Notes: generated by a model from the letters alone, not told the origin. A DNA stretch of 64,000 nucleotides from Rotaria socialis (GCA_905331475.1 CAJNYU010001940.1:1-64000), one strand, 5' to 3'; positions 1 through 10,023 are shown, counted from the stretch's first letter. Translations and numbers: made by a program.

Positions 1-208
1 GACTGGGTATTTAACCCCCCCCCCCCACCCCGACAGAATAAAAGCCCACTGAGCTTGTATTCTGTTTTGAAAATTATAAACCTGGGCATGGGCTTCTATT
101 GCGATCAACTTTTTTTATATTGCAGCTAGGATTTTATCAGCTTACAAGCACGGAAACGCTCAGAAATTAAACTCGGAAGTTTTAAATTGTGTTAAAGTTT
201 TTAAAAGA

Positions 209-580
209 ACCCAGTGAAAACTATTGTCGGATTTCAATCAAATTATTTTGCAACAAAATCCAATTCACAATCCGATTGATAATCTTGATTATGATCGATC
301 ACCATTTAACCCAAACTTGATGTTATTGCTAGCCCAGTGGAAATCAGTTTGATTAAAATCGGATTGTTCTGCAGCACAATTCAAAATTATCAATCGGTTG
401 ACAATGTGAATTTTACTCGACAATAATCCGATTTCAATCAATCTAATTTCCACTGGGCTAGCAATAACATCAAGTTTGGGTTAAATGGTGATCGATCATA
501 AACAAGATTATCAATCGGATTGAGGATTGGATTTTTTTGCAAAATAATCTTATTGAAATCCGAGAATATTTTTCACTGGG
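209..580. mobile_element. Foldback MITE with CCCAGTG ends, copy 1
   Basis: The element begins CCCAGTGAAAA and ends TTTTTCACTGGG. Almost the whole length is palindromic: the left half (CAATCCGATTGATAAT, then CTAGCCCAGTGGAAAT) is repeated inverted in the right half (ATTTCCACTGGGCTAG, then ATTATCAATCGG). It is non-coding. The element at 8072-8443 is a diverged second copy, and the same terminal sequence bounds the 6.4-kb element at 10331-16695. The flanks are AA on both sides, compatible with a two-base target duplication. Confidence 0.8.
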
Positions 581-1440
581 AACTGCCATGGTTGCCTAGA
601 GACTATAAACTGGCAAGGATTTTTTTTCGGTTCAATACTGTCAAACCAAAAAACTCATGCGTTGTTTACACTAGTATTCACATGAAAGCGCTCATCTACT
701 TCAGCATTTCATGGAACTTGCTATCATACGAAAACTGCCGTTAGCATGATGCATTGATTTAGGAAATTGTCAAGCTTTAAAAAGTCGGAAAACTTTCTAT
801 TAGCCATGTACGAATATAGTGCTATCGAACGACTTCATCATAAGCGCTTATGCATACTTCAAATATGAAATATGAAATACAGTATATTTTAACTACCAAA
901 ACAGATAACAATATAGAACTAAATATTTGACAATAGAATGAGGATCTGCCATTTCTAAAAAAAGAGATACTCAATATCTTATAAGTGTTATAATAATCGA
1001 TACCACACCGTCATTCATTGGCATCTGTTTTTGAGTCTTATGAGCTCTCGAGTGATTGATATCGATCATAGCTCAACATTTCGAGAAGTCTCATCTTCAT
1101 TGAAAGATATGCTCACAGTGCTGTCAAGTTAGAAAAAGTTTAATCATTCCGCTTTTGAACTGTACCTAATTTCACAAGAGGAAGAAACTTAACAGGATGA
1201 TATTGTTGTCCACACATTTCTCTCACATACTTCTTAGACAGCTAGAATTTATTAATATGTATGCCTCATATGTCTCAATTCTGGATAGAGGCTCATGTGT
1301 CTGTTGGTATTAGAATGCATACAAAATAAAGCAAATGAAGCATATAAATTGAGTTACAGCGAAACAAGGATAAGCAATAAGATAGTCCATCCAATATGTT
1401 AAATGCCACGTTTTGTGTTTATTTAAGATAGGGTGGGCTT
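581..1440. other. Non-coding stretch, interior of TIR element
   Basis: AT-rich sequence without credible coding potential. The only open frames are short and lack splice context or recognisable motifs. Nothing else is visible apart from its position inside the 28-1595 element. Confidence 0.5.
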
Positions 1441-1465
1441 CTAATATGTCCGTCAAATTGTAAAC

Positions 1466-1592
1466 CCAGGACTGGGCTTCTATTTTGGATGGGCTTCTAT
1501 TTTGGATGGGCTTCTATTTTGGATGGGCTTCTATTTCGGATGGGCTTCTATTTCGGATGGGCTTCTATTATAGAATGGGCTTCTATTCTGCG
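1466..1592. repeat. 17-bp tandem minisatellite
   Basis: About six to seven head-to-tail copies of GGATGGGCTTCTATTTT with one- or two-base changes, degenerating at the right edge into the terminal inverted repeat of the 28-1595 element. Subterminal arrays like this are common transposase-binding platforms in DNA transposons (inference). Confidence 0.85.
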
Positions 1593-1599
1593 GGGCGGG

Positions 1600-1857
1600 T
1601 AGGCATGCACCGAACCCGAGAATAGACCGGGATTCCCGCGTTCGGCCATTCCCGGCGTTCGGACATTCCCGGGTTTCGGGATTCCCAGTTTCGGTTATTC
1701 CCGAGGCTCGGCCATTCCCGGTACCAAAATACTCAGCTAAGTTATTCACACACCTTCATCTACATGAGACACGGGTCGGAGCTGGGAACACGGAACCCGG
1801 GAATGACCAAACCCGAGAATTCCGAAACCCGGAAAGTTCGGGCTCGGTGCATCCCTA
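1600..1857. mobile_element. Nonautonomous hAT-like element with TAGGCATGCACCGA ends
   Basis: The ends are TAGGCATGCACCGAACCCGA and TCGGGCTCGGTGCATCCCTA, a near-perfect inverted pair. The interior consists of short inverted and direct repeats of CCCGGGAAT/ATTCCCGG. The flanking octamers (GGGGCGGG, GAGGTGGA) agree at five of eight positions, so an 8-bp duplication is possible but decayed. The first 12 bases match the terminus of the autonomous hAT at 25883-30767, so that family could have mobilised this element (inference). Confidence 0.7.
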
Positions 1858-1948
1858 GAGGTGGAGGGTTTCTTTACTTACATATGGCAGTAAACGACAG
1901 CCAGAAGACAATGTATTTGTAACATGTATGCATTATGTATGCCGCAAC

Positions 1949-2724
1949 CAGGGTTGCCAAACCTCCTGATTTAGCCAGGAGAATCCTGGTTTTTAGACTT
2001 TTCTCCTGGTTAAAAAATCTCCTGGTACCAGGAGCTGCTTTTCAAGGTTTTCTCCTGGTTTCTCCTGGTTTTTGCAATTTTGTTTCATTTTGGAAGTTAA
2101 TGATATTTTGAATCACTAACGTAAGACAAGTCAAGAAAAGAGAAAAGAGAAAAACACAAAAGAGAAGCATCACACTATTTGATGAATGAAACGACTAACA
2201 AAAAAGTTTGTTTTCATTGATATATCTAAACTAAGATTATTACTTTTGTAGAATAATTCAATGGTAAGAACTTATATGCAATAGATAAAAAAGACTTCTT
2301 TCGATATTTATCGAGTTTTTTATATGGAAATAGATAAAAATCGGCGAAGTATCAAATTCATTACAGGGAAATCTTGTATCACAGCTTTTACTACCTCTGA
2401 AAAGTTCTGATTCTGTTTTACTAAAACAAAATTCAAACGACTGTGAAATGATTAGTAATATAGAATACATCTGACTATCTTAGTTTTTTCTTATGCAACA
2501 TTTAGACAACAATGTGCCCGTCAATAGCTTAGCAGCAAAAAATATCAATCAGTTTCATGAACGGAAGTTCTTCTTTTCTTCGAACAAAAACAGCTAAATC
2601 GCTTCATGATTTCGATAAATATCTTCTGTTTCTTCTTCTGATTTTTCAAAAAAAATCTCCTGGCCAACTCCTGGTTTTTTCCGCAGAAACTCCTGGTTTT
2701 AGAAATTTGAGTTTGGCAACCCTG
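1949..2724. mobile_element. Nonautonomous hAT insertion with perfect 8-bp TSD
   Basis: The termini are CAGGGTTGCCAAAC and GTTTGGCAACCCTG, and the element is flanked on both sides by the identical octamer GCCGCAAC (1941-1948 and 2725-2732). CAGGGTTGCCA-type ends plus an 8-bp duplication are diagnostic of the hAT superfamily. The subterminal parts carry repeats of CTCCTGGTTTT. The 776-bp interior has no transposase frame. It interrupts the left arm of the 1872-6404 inverted repeat, so it is younger than that structure. Confidence 0.92.
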
Positions 2725-3350
2725 GCCGCAACCTCAATCTTCGTCGAATAATTTGAAATAAATGGGTGCAAAGGGAATCAGACGTTATTATATAGTAAAC
2801 GTATCCTGAAGGTTACTTCCTTCTTACGCATTGACAGTAGCACAGCATGTGATTCCTTTATTTTATCTAATCCGATTTTCTCTAGAATCGATCATACGAA
2901 TAAGCCTTCAATGGTAAGTGGTGAGTTTTTCTGTGTTCAATTACTATTTAAAACGGTTTTTGTTTAGATCATATAGGTGAATAGAAAAGCAATTATAATC
3001 GGTGAGCTCTTCTGTGCTTATTTTGTTTCTAACGCGATTCTCGAATAGATTCAGTCGTACGAATACATCGTCAATAGTAATCTGTGAGTTTTTGTGTGCT
3101 TATGTATTCTCCAACACGGTTCCTTTTTAGCTCAGGGAGGCAAACAGAGTGCCAATGGCAATACGAACAACATACGACTAAGACAGAGAACAGTGTGATT
3201 TCACCCTCCTAAGTTTTCTCTTCCTTTCAGTGCGGAAATATTTGTTCGCTGCTGTTTATCGCTTTTTCGGTTTTTTTTAAATAGAGCTAACACACCGAAA
3301 CCATAAAAAAAGAAACCTTACGCGATAGTTATCAGAAAAAAAACGCCAGG

Positions 3351-3520
3351 GTGGGAGTCGTTATGTGGATGCGGGTGGGTCTGGGTGCAGATGTGGGCGT
3401 GGATCGTGGTTCAGGCGTGGGACGTGGGCGGGCGTTGATGTCTTCTTTTTTCAGCACGCACGCACGCATGCACGCACGCACGCACACCCACCCACCCACA
3501 CCCATCTCTTTGGTGGTATC
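3351..3520. repeat. Degenerate TGTGGG-like G-rich and CACGC/CACCC tract
   Basis: The G-rich half contains GTGGGCGTGGATCGTGG and related GGGTGGG and CGTGGG units. It is followed after TCTTCTTTTTTCAG by (CACG)n and (CACCC)n. The G-rich part belongs to the arm and is repeated inverted at 5608-5710. Overlapping open frames here are repeat artefacts. The composition resembles decayed bdelloid telomeric repeat (TGTGGG, from memory). Confidence 0.6.
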
Positions 3521-3720
3521 GAAATTACTCTCTGCAACATTCAAAGGAATGAGTGATTTGTGCAAATATGGCGACTTTGGATAAAAGGGGAAGAGGAGAA
3601 GGTATGCGCGTCAATGGATTATAAAACTACTAGTCTCCAGCAATTGTAAAGGATTAGTCGAACCATCATTCTGCTGCATTGCTTTGCTCTCTCCATTGGT
3701 GTTTGAATACATTAACGAAA

Positions 3721-4566
3721 ATGATACGATTGGATTTCGTTGGTACTTGTCTTGTTTTATGTTGGATTTCGTTTGTAATCGGTAGTTCTTCTACCTCAAA
3801 TGCGGCAAAAACTTCATCATCGTTCACATTTCCTTATGTGAAGCCTGACCCATATCCTGTTTTGGTTCAGATTCCTGAAGGAGCGATAAATAACTTCCTA
3901 AAAACGGGCTCTAGTACTGGAGGTACGTATGCTATGGTGAATGCTACAATTCCTCCTGGCGCTGGTCCTCCTCCTCATATTCATCACTGGACCAATGAGT
4001 GGTTCTATTTTCCTGAAGGTGGGCTGGTGATATTTAGTAGTGATCAACAGTATCCAAACCCTGCTCAAATACCCAATGGAATTCAGCTCCCAAAGGCGAA
4101 TATGCATCGTTATTACACAAAGCCTGGTGATTTAATTTACGGGCCTGCATTTTATGTGCATGGCTTTCGTAACGAAGGCAATGTGAGCCGCACGGTGATA
4201 TTGGCTTGGACACCCGACGTGATGAGTCAATATTTTTTTGAGGTTGGACAAATATTTACCGATCCGTGTAGAAGACCCGATATTAGTACCATTAACAAAG
4301 CACTCTTCGTCTCCGAAGCACCCAAGTATGGTATCAACATGAGCTCTTATTGGAATGAATATGTTGCGTCTTGGGCTGATGACTTTCAACCCGCTCTAGG
4401 TATGGCTGCTAACGCGCAAGAACTATTTGACCTCATAGCCAATAGTAGTAGCCAAAATGACTCGTGCAAAACACTACAATCCCATGCAGCATTATCACAG
4501 CCGTCATTTTTACTAATCTATTCAATCGGATTTTTCATCGAGAAAATGTTATTTGCCTTCTCTTAA
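3721..4566 (+). CDS. Secreted, probably membrane-anchored cupin-domain protein, intronless
   Basis: A 281-residue single-exon protein. I place the start at the ATG at 3721, because the frame open further upstream begins only with TTG and this Met opens a clean signal peptide (about residues 1-22, hydrophobic LVLCWISFVIG). The mature part is a cupin_2-type beta-barrel. Motif 1 is GPPPHIHHWTNEWFYFPEGG, with metal-ligand candidates H86, H88 and E93. Motif 2 is GPAFYVHGFRN, with H147 and N151. All canonical ligands are therefore present, fitting a metal-dependent oxygenase or isomerase-like enzyme; the substrate is unknown. Several N-glycosylation sequons (NAT, NVS, NMS, NSS) support secretion. 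The last 20 residues are hydrophobic after a polar linker, suggesting a GPI anchor or tail anchor. Every other convincing gene here is intron-rich, so an intronless gene inside an inverted-repeat unit hints at horizontal or element-borne origin (inference). Confidence 0.85.
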   Translation: MIRLDFVGTCLVLCWISFVIGSSSTSNAAKTSSSFTFPYVKPDPYPVLVQIPEGAINNFLKTGSSTGGTYAMVNATIPPGAGPPPHIHHWTNEWFYFPEGGLVIFSSDQQYPNPAQIPNGIQLPKANMHRYYTKPGDLIYGPAFYVHGFRNEGNVSRTVILAWTPDVMSQYFFEVGQIFTDPCRRPDISTINKALFVSEAPKYGINMSSYWNEYVASWADDFQPALGMAANAQELFDLIANSSSQNDSCKTLQSHAALSQPSFLLIYSIGFFIEKMLFAFS

Positions 4567-5030
4567 TAACTTCCTTTCCTCTTCTCCGTCTGGTTCTGGC
4601 TGTTCGTGTAATGTCTCTTCCAGTATGTGGCACGTTTTAGTTTTTGTGAATTGGAATGTGTGCGATTGTTATCAAATACTACTTCTTTGTTTTTCTTTTT
4701 CCTAGACTGAAATGCATCGGTCTGCAATGAGAGTTTAACACCAGTATGTCTATCCATTTCGAAGACGGTTTTAAAATTACTGCTTAGCTCGTGCTTTCGT
4801 TTTTTTTGTTTCGATATTGTCTAATACATAAATCAAGAACAAACGGCTTTTTTCTCTTACCGACTACTTTTGCCTCTCTCTGAAGCACGCTAGAGAACCT
4901 CACCTGCTGCACATGACAATACAGCCGATTCGGAAGAATAATTCAAAAGTTCATTGCAGCACCCCCTTCGTAAGATTTCTAACTCGGAATGGACTGAAAG
5001 ATGCCAAGTTTTATGCAATACGATTGGCAG
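4567..5030. other. 3' flank of cupin gene, nothing recognised
   Basis: Non-coding sequence between the cupin stop codon and the G-rich tract. It is T-rich and without repeats that I can identify. Open frames here are short and featureless. Confidence 0.4.
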
Positions 5031-5039
5031 TACTCTTCT

Positions 5040-5710
5040 GGGTTTTTGTGTTTACGTGGCTGTGCAGACGTGTGAGCCCATGGGCGGCGGTGCAGGTGTA
5101 CCCGTGCGTGTGGCTATGGGTCAACGTGTCCCTGTGGGTGTCGGTGTATGCTTTGATATGTTTGTGGGTTTGGATTCGGTTGTCGTTCTCGTTGTCGCTG
5201 TGCGTGTCGGTATGTGATTGAATGTGCATGTGAATAAGGGCCTGTGTGGGAGTGTGGCGGTGGTTATGTATCGACCTATGACAGTTCACAGTTCTTTGAA
5301 CTAGTTCCTCGTCGAGAACTGTGTGAGAATGTGGGTGAGGCATAGGTGTGAGTGGGAGTTTGAATTTAGAAACGATCAGCATCCAAGTCTACACCAACAT
5401 GCACGGCCACCCACACAGGTACACGGACACTTACGCTGATATCCACACCCACACCCTCACACAGTTCTTTTTCGAGAACTGTGAACTGTCGTAGGTGCAG
5501 TTATGTACTTGGGTTCTAATGCTGGTGTGGATATGTGGTATTAGTATTGCTGCTGGTATGGGTATCACTGTCGGTATCTTGAGGGTGGGGGTGGGGGTGG
5601 GTGGGGGTGCTGAAAAAAGAAGACATCAACGACCACACACGCCCCACGCCTGAGCCACAATCGACGCCCACGTCTGCATCCAGACCCACCCGCATCCACA
5701 TAACGGCATC
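5040..5710. repeat. Degenerate TGTGGG/CCCACA tracts
   Basis: Long runs of diverged GTGTGG, GTGGGTGTCGG and GGGTGTGGG-like units on the top strand (5040-5260, 5520-5610) alternate with their complement CACACCC (5400-5460, 5630-5700). Two inverted copies of a short GTTCTCGACGAGGAAC/GAACTGTG segment occur at 5285-5330 and 5465-5490. The frames open here encode only low-complexity His/Thr or Val/Gly sequence and are not credible genes. The tracts look like interstitial, decayed telomere-type repeat (inference). Confidence 0.55.
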
Positions 5711-6404
5711 CGCCCTGGCAAGTTTTTCTGATAACTATTGAGTAAGGTTTCACTTTTGTATGGTTTCGGTGTTTTCGCTCTATTTAAAATACCGAAAAAG
5801 CGATAAACAGCAGCGAACAAATATTTCCGTACTGAAAGTAAGAGAAAATTTAGGAGGGAGAAATCACACTGTTCTCTGTCTTAGTCGTATGTTGTTCTTA
5901 TTGCCATTGGCACTCTGTTTGCCTCCCTGAGCTAAAAAGGAACCGTGTTGGAGAATACATAAGCACACAAAAACTCACACTCTACTATTGACGGTGTATT
6001 CGCACGACTGGATCTATTCGAGAATCTTGTTAGAAACAATATAAACACAAACAACCTCATTCGTTATAATTGCTTCTCTATTCACTCATATGATCTAAAC
6101 AAAATCCTATGAAATAGTATATAAACACAGAAGAAATCACCGCTTTACATTGAAGGTGTATTTGCATGATCGATTCTAAGGAAAATAGGATTAGGTAGCA
6201 TAAAGGTATCATGTACTGTGTTACTATCAATACATAAGCGGGAAGTAGCCACCAGGATAAATTCGCTATATTATAACGTATGATTCCCTTTGCATTCATT
6301 TATTTCAGATTGTTCGACGAAGACTGAAGTTGCGGCATACATAATGCATACATGTTACAAATGCTTTGTCTTCTGGCTGTCTGTTACTGTCATATGTAAG
6401 TAAA

Positions 6405-7800
6405 TATGTAACCAGTCAACGGCTATTCAACAGAAAGTGAGAATTGTGAGGAATATTCAGTCAGAGTCGAAGTCGACAGGATTTGACCAGATTACGATTA
6501 AAAGGAAGTAATACGACTGGGAAAATGTCTTGTTTCGATGTATATTTTACAGTTGGTAGCTTTTTCATGCTTTCTTTATTGAATAATTGCGAGAATAGAA
6601 GATGGCAACATCACGAAGAGAATGAGTGAATTGTATCTCTGACTTGTACCAGTGGCGATCAAGAAAAGTCAAATTTTGGAACTTCAACTTAAAATGTTCC
6701 GTAAGGATGTCCCAGAACTGTGATTCGACACTGTATGTTTGAGTAAAAACGAAATTTTTCTTCCCAAATTATAACAGTTTCAAGAAAATTAGGTGTATGA
6801 TGGTTTTTAAAGTGTTAGCATCTGTTGACTGTTGAGTATCTCGGTAACTGAGAATTCATTTTGACTCGAACTTTTCGCACTTTATCAATAAAGTGCGAAC
6901 ACTTGCTAATGCTTCAAATGAACACATAAAAAATTTGGTTCAGAATTAATAAGAAATCAGAAAATCTGACATCGTCGGCCAAAATTGAGTAAGTGTAGTT
7001 GTATTTCACACTTTTCGAACTGATGTCTGCCTTTATTTAACAGTTCAGTGACATATTGGAACAGAACTTGAAAAGTTGCATGGCATGGTCGGAGTCAGTT
7101 GAGTTAAAAATTGCTCAGGGCACTAAGAGTTCTGGCAAAAGTGACGCTCATGCCTAACTCACTATAATTCTGCTCGCATGTGGTAGGTTTAAACAGTTGA
7201 GTATTTTTGATGACCCTCATTCGTCCGGATTCGGATAGAGCTGAAAAAGTCTCATGTAAAGATGCTTTTCGAGATCCTTAGTATGCCATTCTATCAGCGA
7301 GAAAGGGCGAAAGCTAACTTTAGAGTCTAACGACCTGGTATAGGTAAAAGTCTTTGGAGTTACAGCACTGCATTGCTGTGCTTTACAATAGCGACATTCA
7401 AGACGATGTGTGGTGTGGAGGTGAAAAATATTTACACACTCAAACCATCCCGTTTCACGATCCGCTAGCCAGCTTTGTTTTGCTACTTTTGGATCGTTCA
7501 CTGTTGTGAGAGAAATTGGTAACACTGCAGTTTTGTAAAGAATATTTTTCTATATAAGATGAGTATCGTGGGAGATCAAGGCAATTAATCGATTACACAA
7601 TTTTTCGAAAGGAGTATTGGAAGTGGTTGTATGCGTTTGGAAAAGTTTTTTTTTAGGCGGCAATCCAGAAAACGACAGAACCTCAGAGATTTTACATATT
7701 AGAGAACGTTATTTGGAATATTTTGCCATCGAAACTATATCAAGTTGAAGAGAAAGAATTCTCATTCAGATAGTATCAACTAGAAAAGGTTTGAGAGGTG
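6405..7800. other. Intergenic DNA, no gene recognised
   Basis: Unique-looking AT-rich sequence. A small perfect hairpin, GCACTTTAT-CA-ATAAAGTGC, lies near 6878-6897. A 102-residue minus-strand frame at 7217-7525 has no recognisable domain and no neighbouring exons, and I do not call it. Confidence 0.4.
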
Positions 7801-8070
7801 GATATGCTTGGAATCGATATAAAACATTAATCTCTAATCTCATTCCTAAACATTCTTAGAATTTGATCACCATGGTCTAACAAAATCGGATCCTCGAGGA
7901 TGTTATCCAGATTTATTCAAGATTCTTCAAATTTCTTACATCATCCTATTCTTAGAAATCTACTAGAAAGGAATAAAATTCAACCAAGAAACGAGTCATT
8001 TTCCAAAAATTTTCTGACACCAAGAATTGATCAGGACACGCTCAAGATGCTGCATAAGAACTTGCCAAGT
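7800..8070. repeat. GATCCTG-rich degenerate satellite, left outlier
   Basis: Short, strongly diverged units around AGGATCCT, GAATCTT and CAAGATT, of the same kind as the 16696-19900 block. Non-coding. It is bounded on the right by the insertion of the 8072-8443 MITE. Confidence 0.45.
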
Positions 8071-8071
8071 A

Positions 8072-8443
8072 CCCAGTGAAAAATATTCTCTAATTTGAAT
8101 CAAATTATTGTGCAACAAAATCCAATCCTCAATCGGATTGATAATTTTGATTTTAGTCGACCATGATTTAGCCCAAACTTAATGCTATTGCTAGCGCAGT
8201 GGAAATCAGATTGATTGAAATCGGATTGTTTTCCAGTAAAATTCACATTGTCAATCGATTGATAATTTTGAATTGTGTTACAGATCAATCCAATTTCAAT
8301 CAAACTAATTTCCACTGGGCCAGCAATAACATCAAGTTTGGGCTAAATGCTGATCGATCATAATCGAAATTATCAATCCGATTGCGGATTGGATTTTGTC
8401 GCACAATAATTTTAATTGAAATCAAAGAATATTTTTCGCTGGG
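8072..8443. mobile_element. Foldback MITE with CCCAGTG ends, copy 2
   Basis: Begins CCCAGTGAAAAATATTC and ends GAATATTTTTCGCTGGG. The internal palindrome (CTAGCGCAGTGGAAATCAG against TAATTTCCACTGGGCCAGC) and the GATCGATCATAA and CAATCGGATTGATAAT blocks match copy 1 at 209-580 along the whole length. It has no coding capacity. The flanks are TA on the left and TG on the right, consistent with a mutated TA target duplication. It sits inside GATCCTG-rich satellite DNA. Confidence 0.85.
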
Positions 8444-9764
8444 TGTTGGCACAGAGTTTTTACGTGCAAGATTCGTGTCAGAGCTTACAAGAGTTTGGCA
8501 AGATAAGGTGGTGTAGTATCCTACGCAGTTATGGGACAAGATCTTGGCAGAGTCCTGTGCTAATCTGAGGCAAACTTGAAAAGATTTACTCAGAAGTTCC
8601 TGTCACGTTTTGATAGAATCCTACTTTGTTACCTGGGAAATTTTTTTGGATCCTAACAGAAACATGATCTTTATAAGGAAATTTAAAGATTCGAACCAAG
8701 GTTATAAGAAATCGAGTTCCTAAAATCTTCTTGTAAAGATCTTGCATTTTGCTGTCAAGATCTGCAAGATTGTGTCAGAATTGTCCTGATCGTATACAAA
8801 CTGGGCACGAATTCTCGCTTACATGATTACAAGTTTGATTTCATTTTTTTTAGCATCTTGCTCTCAGAATCTTGTAAGGATGCTTCTACTTTTTAGAGCA
8901 AATTGCAATTTTGTCCAAAATTTTCTACTAGATTTCTATAAGATCCTATGCGTAACTCGATATCACTATAACTAACATATTTTCTAGAGGTTGCCATTGC
9001 GTAAAATTTCTTTTGAGTGACAAAATAATCTTTCTAATTTATGCACTTTAACGATTGGTCGATTGATAACATTTGTTTTAAAAATTTGAGGGGTGAGTGC
9101 CAAATGATGCATGATATTGGAGAACTAGCTCTCGTTATGTTCTTCGTATGCACCCATTGAGACGGCACGACGGTATAAATTCTGAGATTTTGTATGAAAA
9201 TTGATGTACATGAAGAGCAAGCATTTTAATTGAAAATTGCTGAACATAATCATGGTTTTTGTGAGTACATTATGTCCAGTCTACTGGCAACGCTCAGTCT
9301 TGAGAATAATGTGAATTTTTATTGAGGATGTGGAATGCAGAACTGTATTCAGTGGAAAAGCGCGTGGTGTGTGCCAGAGAGAAACGATGTGACACGGTGT
9401 CGGAGTGGTCTAAAGCGTTCATCATCACCAAAACGTAGGTGTGTTCAAATCCATTTCAGCGACCACATGAGAAGAAATGGAAATTCTGATAAAATCATGA
9501 ATAAAACTTAGGCAGTAGGATTCAGCGCGGAAAGGGAACTAAGATTCTGTGGAAAACGACAGCTGAAAATATTTTCTTGTTCAAAAATTGACTCAGGATC
9601 CTATTAGACATTGAATAAGATTTGTAGAAACTTGACAGCGACTTGTGACCAAAAAAATTCAAGTTTTCATTGGATTACGCTAAGATCCTGGCGCGATCTA
9701 ATACACACACCCTTGCAACAATCCTAAAAAAGCTTGACAATTTTTGTCTGCAACTCCCTGTGAA
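8444..9764. repeat. GATCCTG-rich degenerate satellite with unique patches
   Basis: Scattered diverged copies of AAGATCTTG, AGATCCTG and CAGAATCTTG continue from the other side of the MITE. A central patch (about 8990-9540) looks unique and includes a tRNA-like segment. No coding region is convincing. Confidence 0.45.
9391..9470 (+). other. tRNA-Leu/Ser-like segment, degenerate
   Basis: TCGGAGTGGTCTAAAGCG resembles the A box and D arm of class II (Leu/Ser) tRNAs. TGTTCAAATCC, 39 bases further on, resembles the B box and T loop. No acceptor stem pairs convincingly and the anticodon arm is poor, so it is a decayed tRNA gene or the head of a tRNA-derived SINE rather than a working tRNA. Confidence 0.35.
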
Positions 9765-9813
9765 TTTTTTTGTTTTTCTTGATTTATTAGATTGTTTTTC
9801 TCTGCCTGTTAAA

Positions 9814-9878
9814 ATTTTATTTTCATTGTGACGTTTCGTCAACGATGTTGACTTCATCAGACAATTTATTTATAAAAT
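9814..9878 (-). ncRNA. Hammerhead ribozyme motif, minus-strand copy
   Basis: Exact reverse complement of the core at 10024-10088. Read on the minus strand it has CTGATGA at 9854-9860, a six-pair stem II with loop ATC, GAAAC, a GTC cleavage triplet, and stem I from ATTGT (9861-9865) with ACAAT (9825-9829). A single transcript across the foldback would pair this copy with the plus-strand one instead of folding it, so activity would need separate transcripts or co-transcriptional folding (inference). Confidence 0.72.
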
Positions 9879-10023
9879 GACTAGAATAAGTACATGTTTC
9901 TTTACGATTTTGATAGTAGAACAAACGAAAGAAAATTCCGAAAGGAAAATTAACGTACTCCAGTATCACTGTCTTGTTGGTTCCACTATCAAAATAGTAA
10001 AGAAACATGTGCTTATTCTAGTC

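Larger units (their letters stand above)
28..1595. mobile_element. TIR element with 17-bp minisatellite, unclassified
   Basis: The left end reads CCCCGACAGAATAAAAGCCC and the right end is its near inverse, TGGGCTTCTATTCTGCGGGG, so the two match as about 20-bp imperfect terminal inverted repeats. A GGATGGGCTTCTATTTT minisatellite lies just inside the right end, and single copies of the same core (GGGCTTCTATT) occur near the left end and around 1434. No coding sequence is visible. It is interrupted by the foldback element at 209-580. No target duplication could be identified because the left flank is a poly-C run. The superfamily is unknown. Confidence 0.5.
1872..6404. mobile_element. Long inverted-repeat (foldback) unit enclosing the first cupin gene
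   Basis: The left arm (about 1872-3455, including the later 776-bp hAT insertion) and the right arm (about 5608-6404) are inverted copies of about 0.8 kb. Landmarks are TTTACTTACATATGGCAGTA at the left outer edge against TACTGTCATATGTAAGTAAA at the right, and TTGATGTCTTCTTTTTTCAG against CTGAAAAAAGAAGACATCAA at the inner edges. The arms contain internal repeats of about 100 bp and degenerate TGTGGG-like tracts. The 2.15-kb centre holds one intronless cupin gene. No transposase is present. The arms are diverged and the flanks show no clear target duplication, so it could be a gene-carrying foldback element or an old inverted duplication. Confidence 0.7.

Noticed and set aside
3332..3584. Three overlapping open frames over the G-rich and CACGC tract
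   Set aside because: Low-complexity products of the TGTGGG-like repeat, open in several frames at once.
4913..5382. Long overlapping frames of 87-123 residues on both strands
   Set aside because: Val/Trp/Cys- or His/Thr-rich products of a GTGTGG tract; not protein-like.
7217..7525. 102-residue minus-strand open frame
   Set aside because: No recognisable motif, no splice-linked neighbours and it sits in unique AT-rich DNA; chance open frame is more likely.
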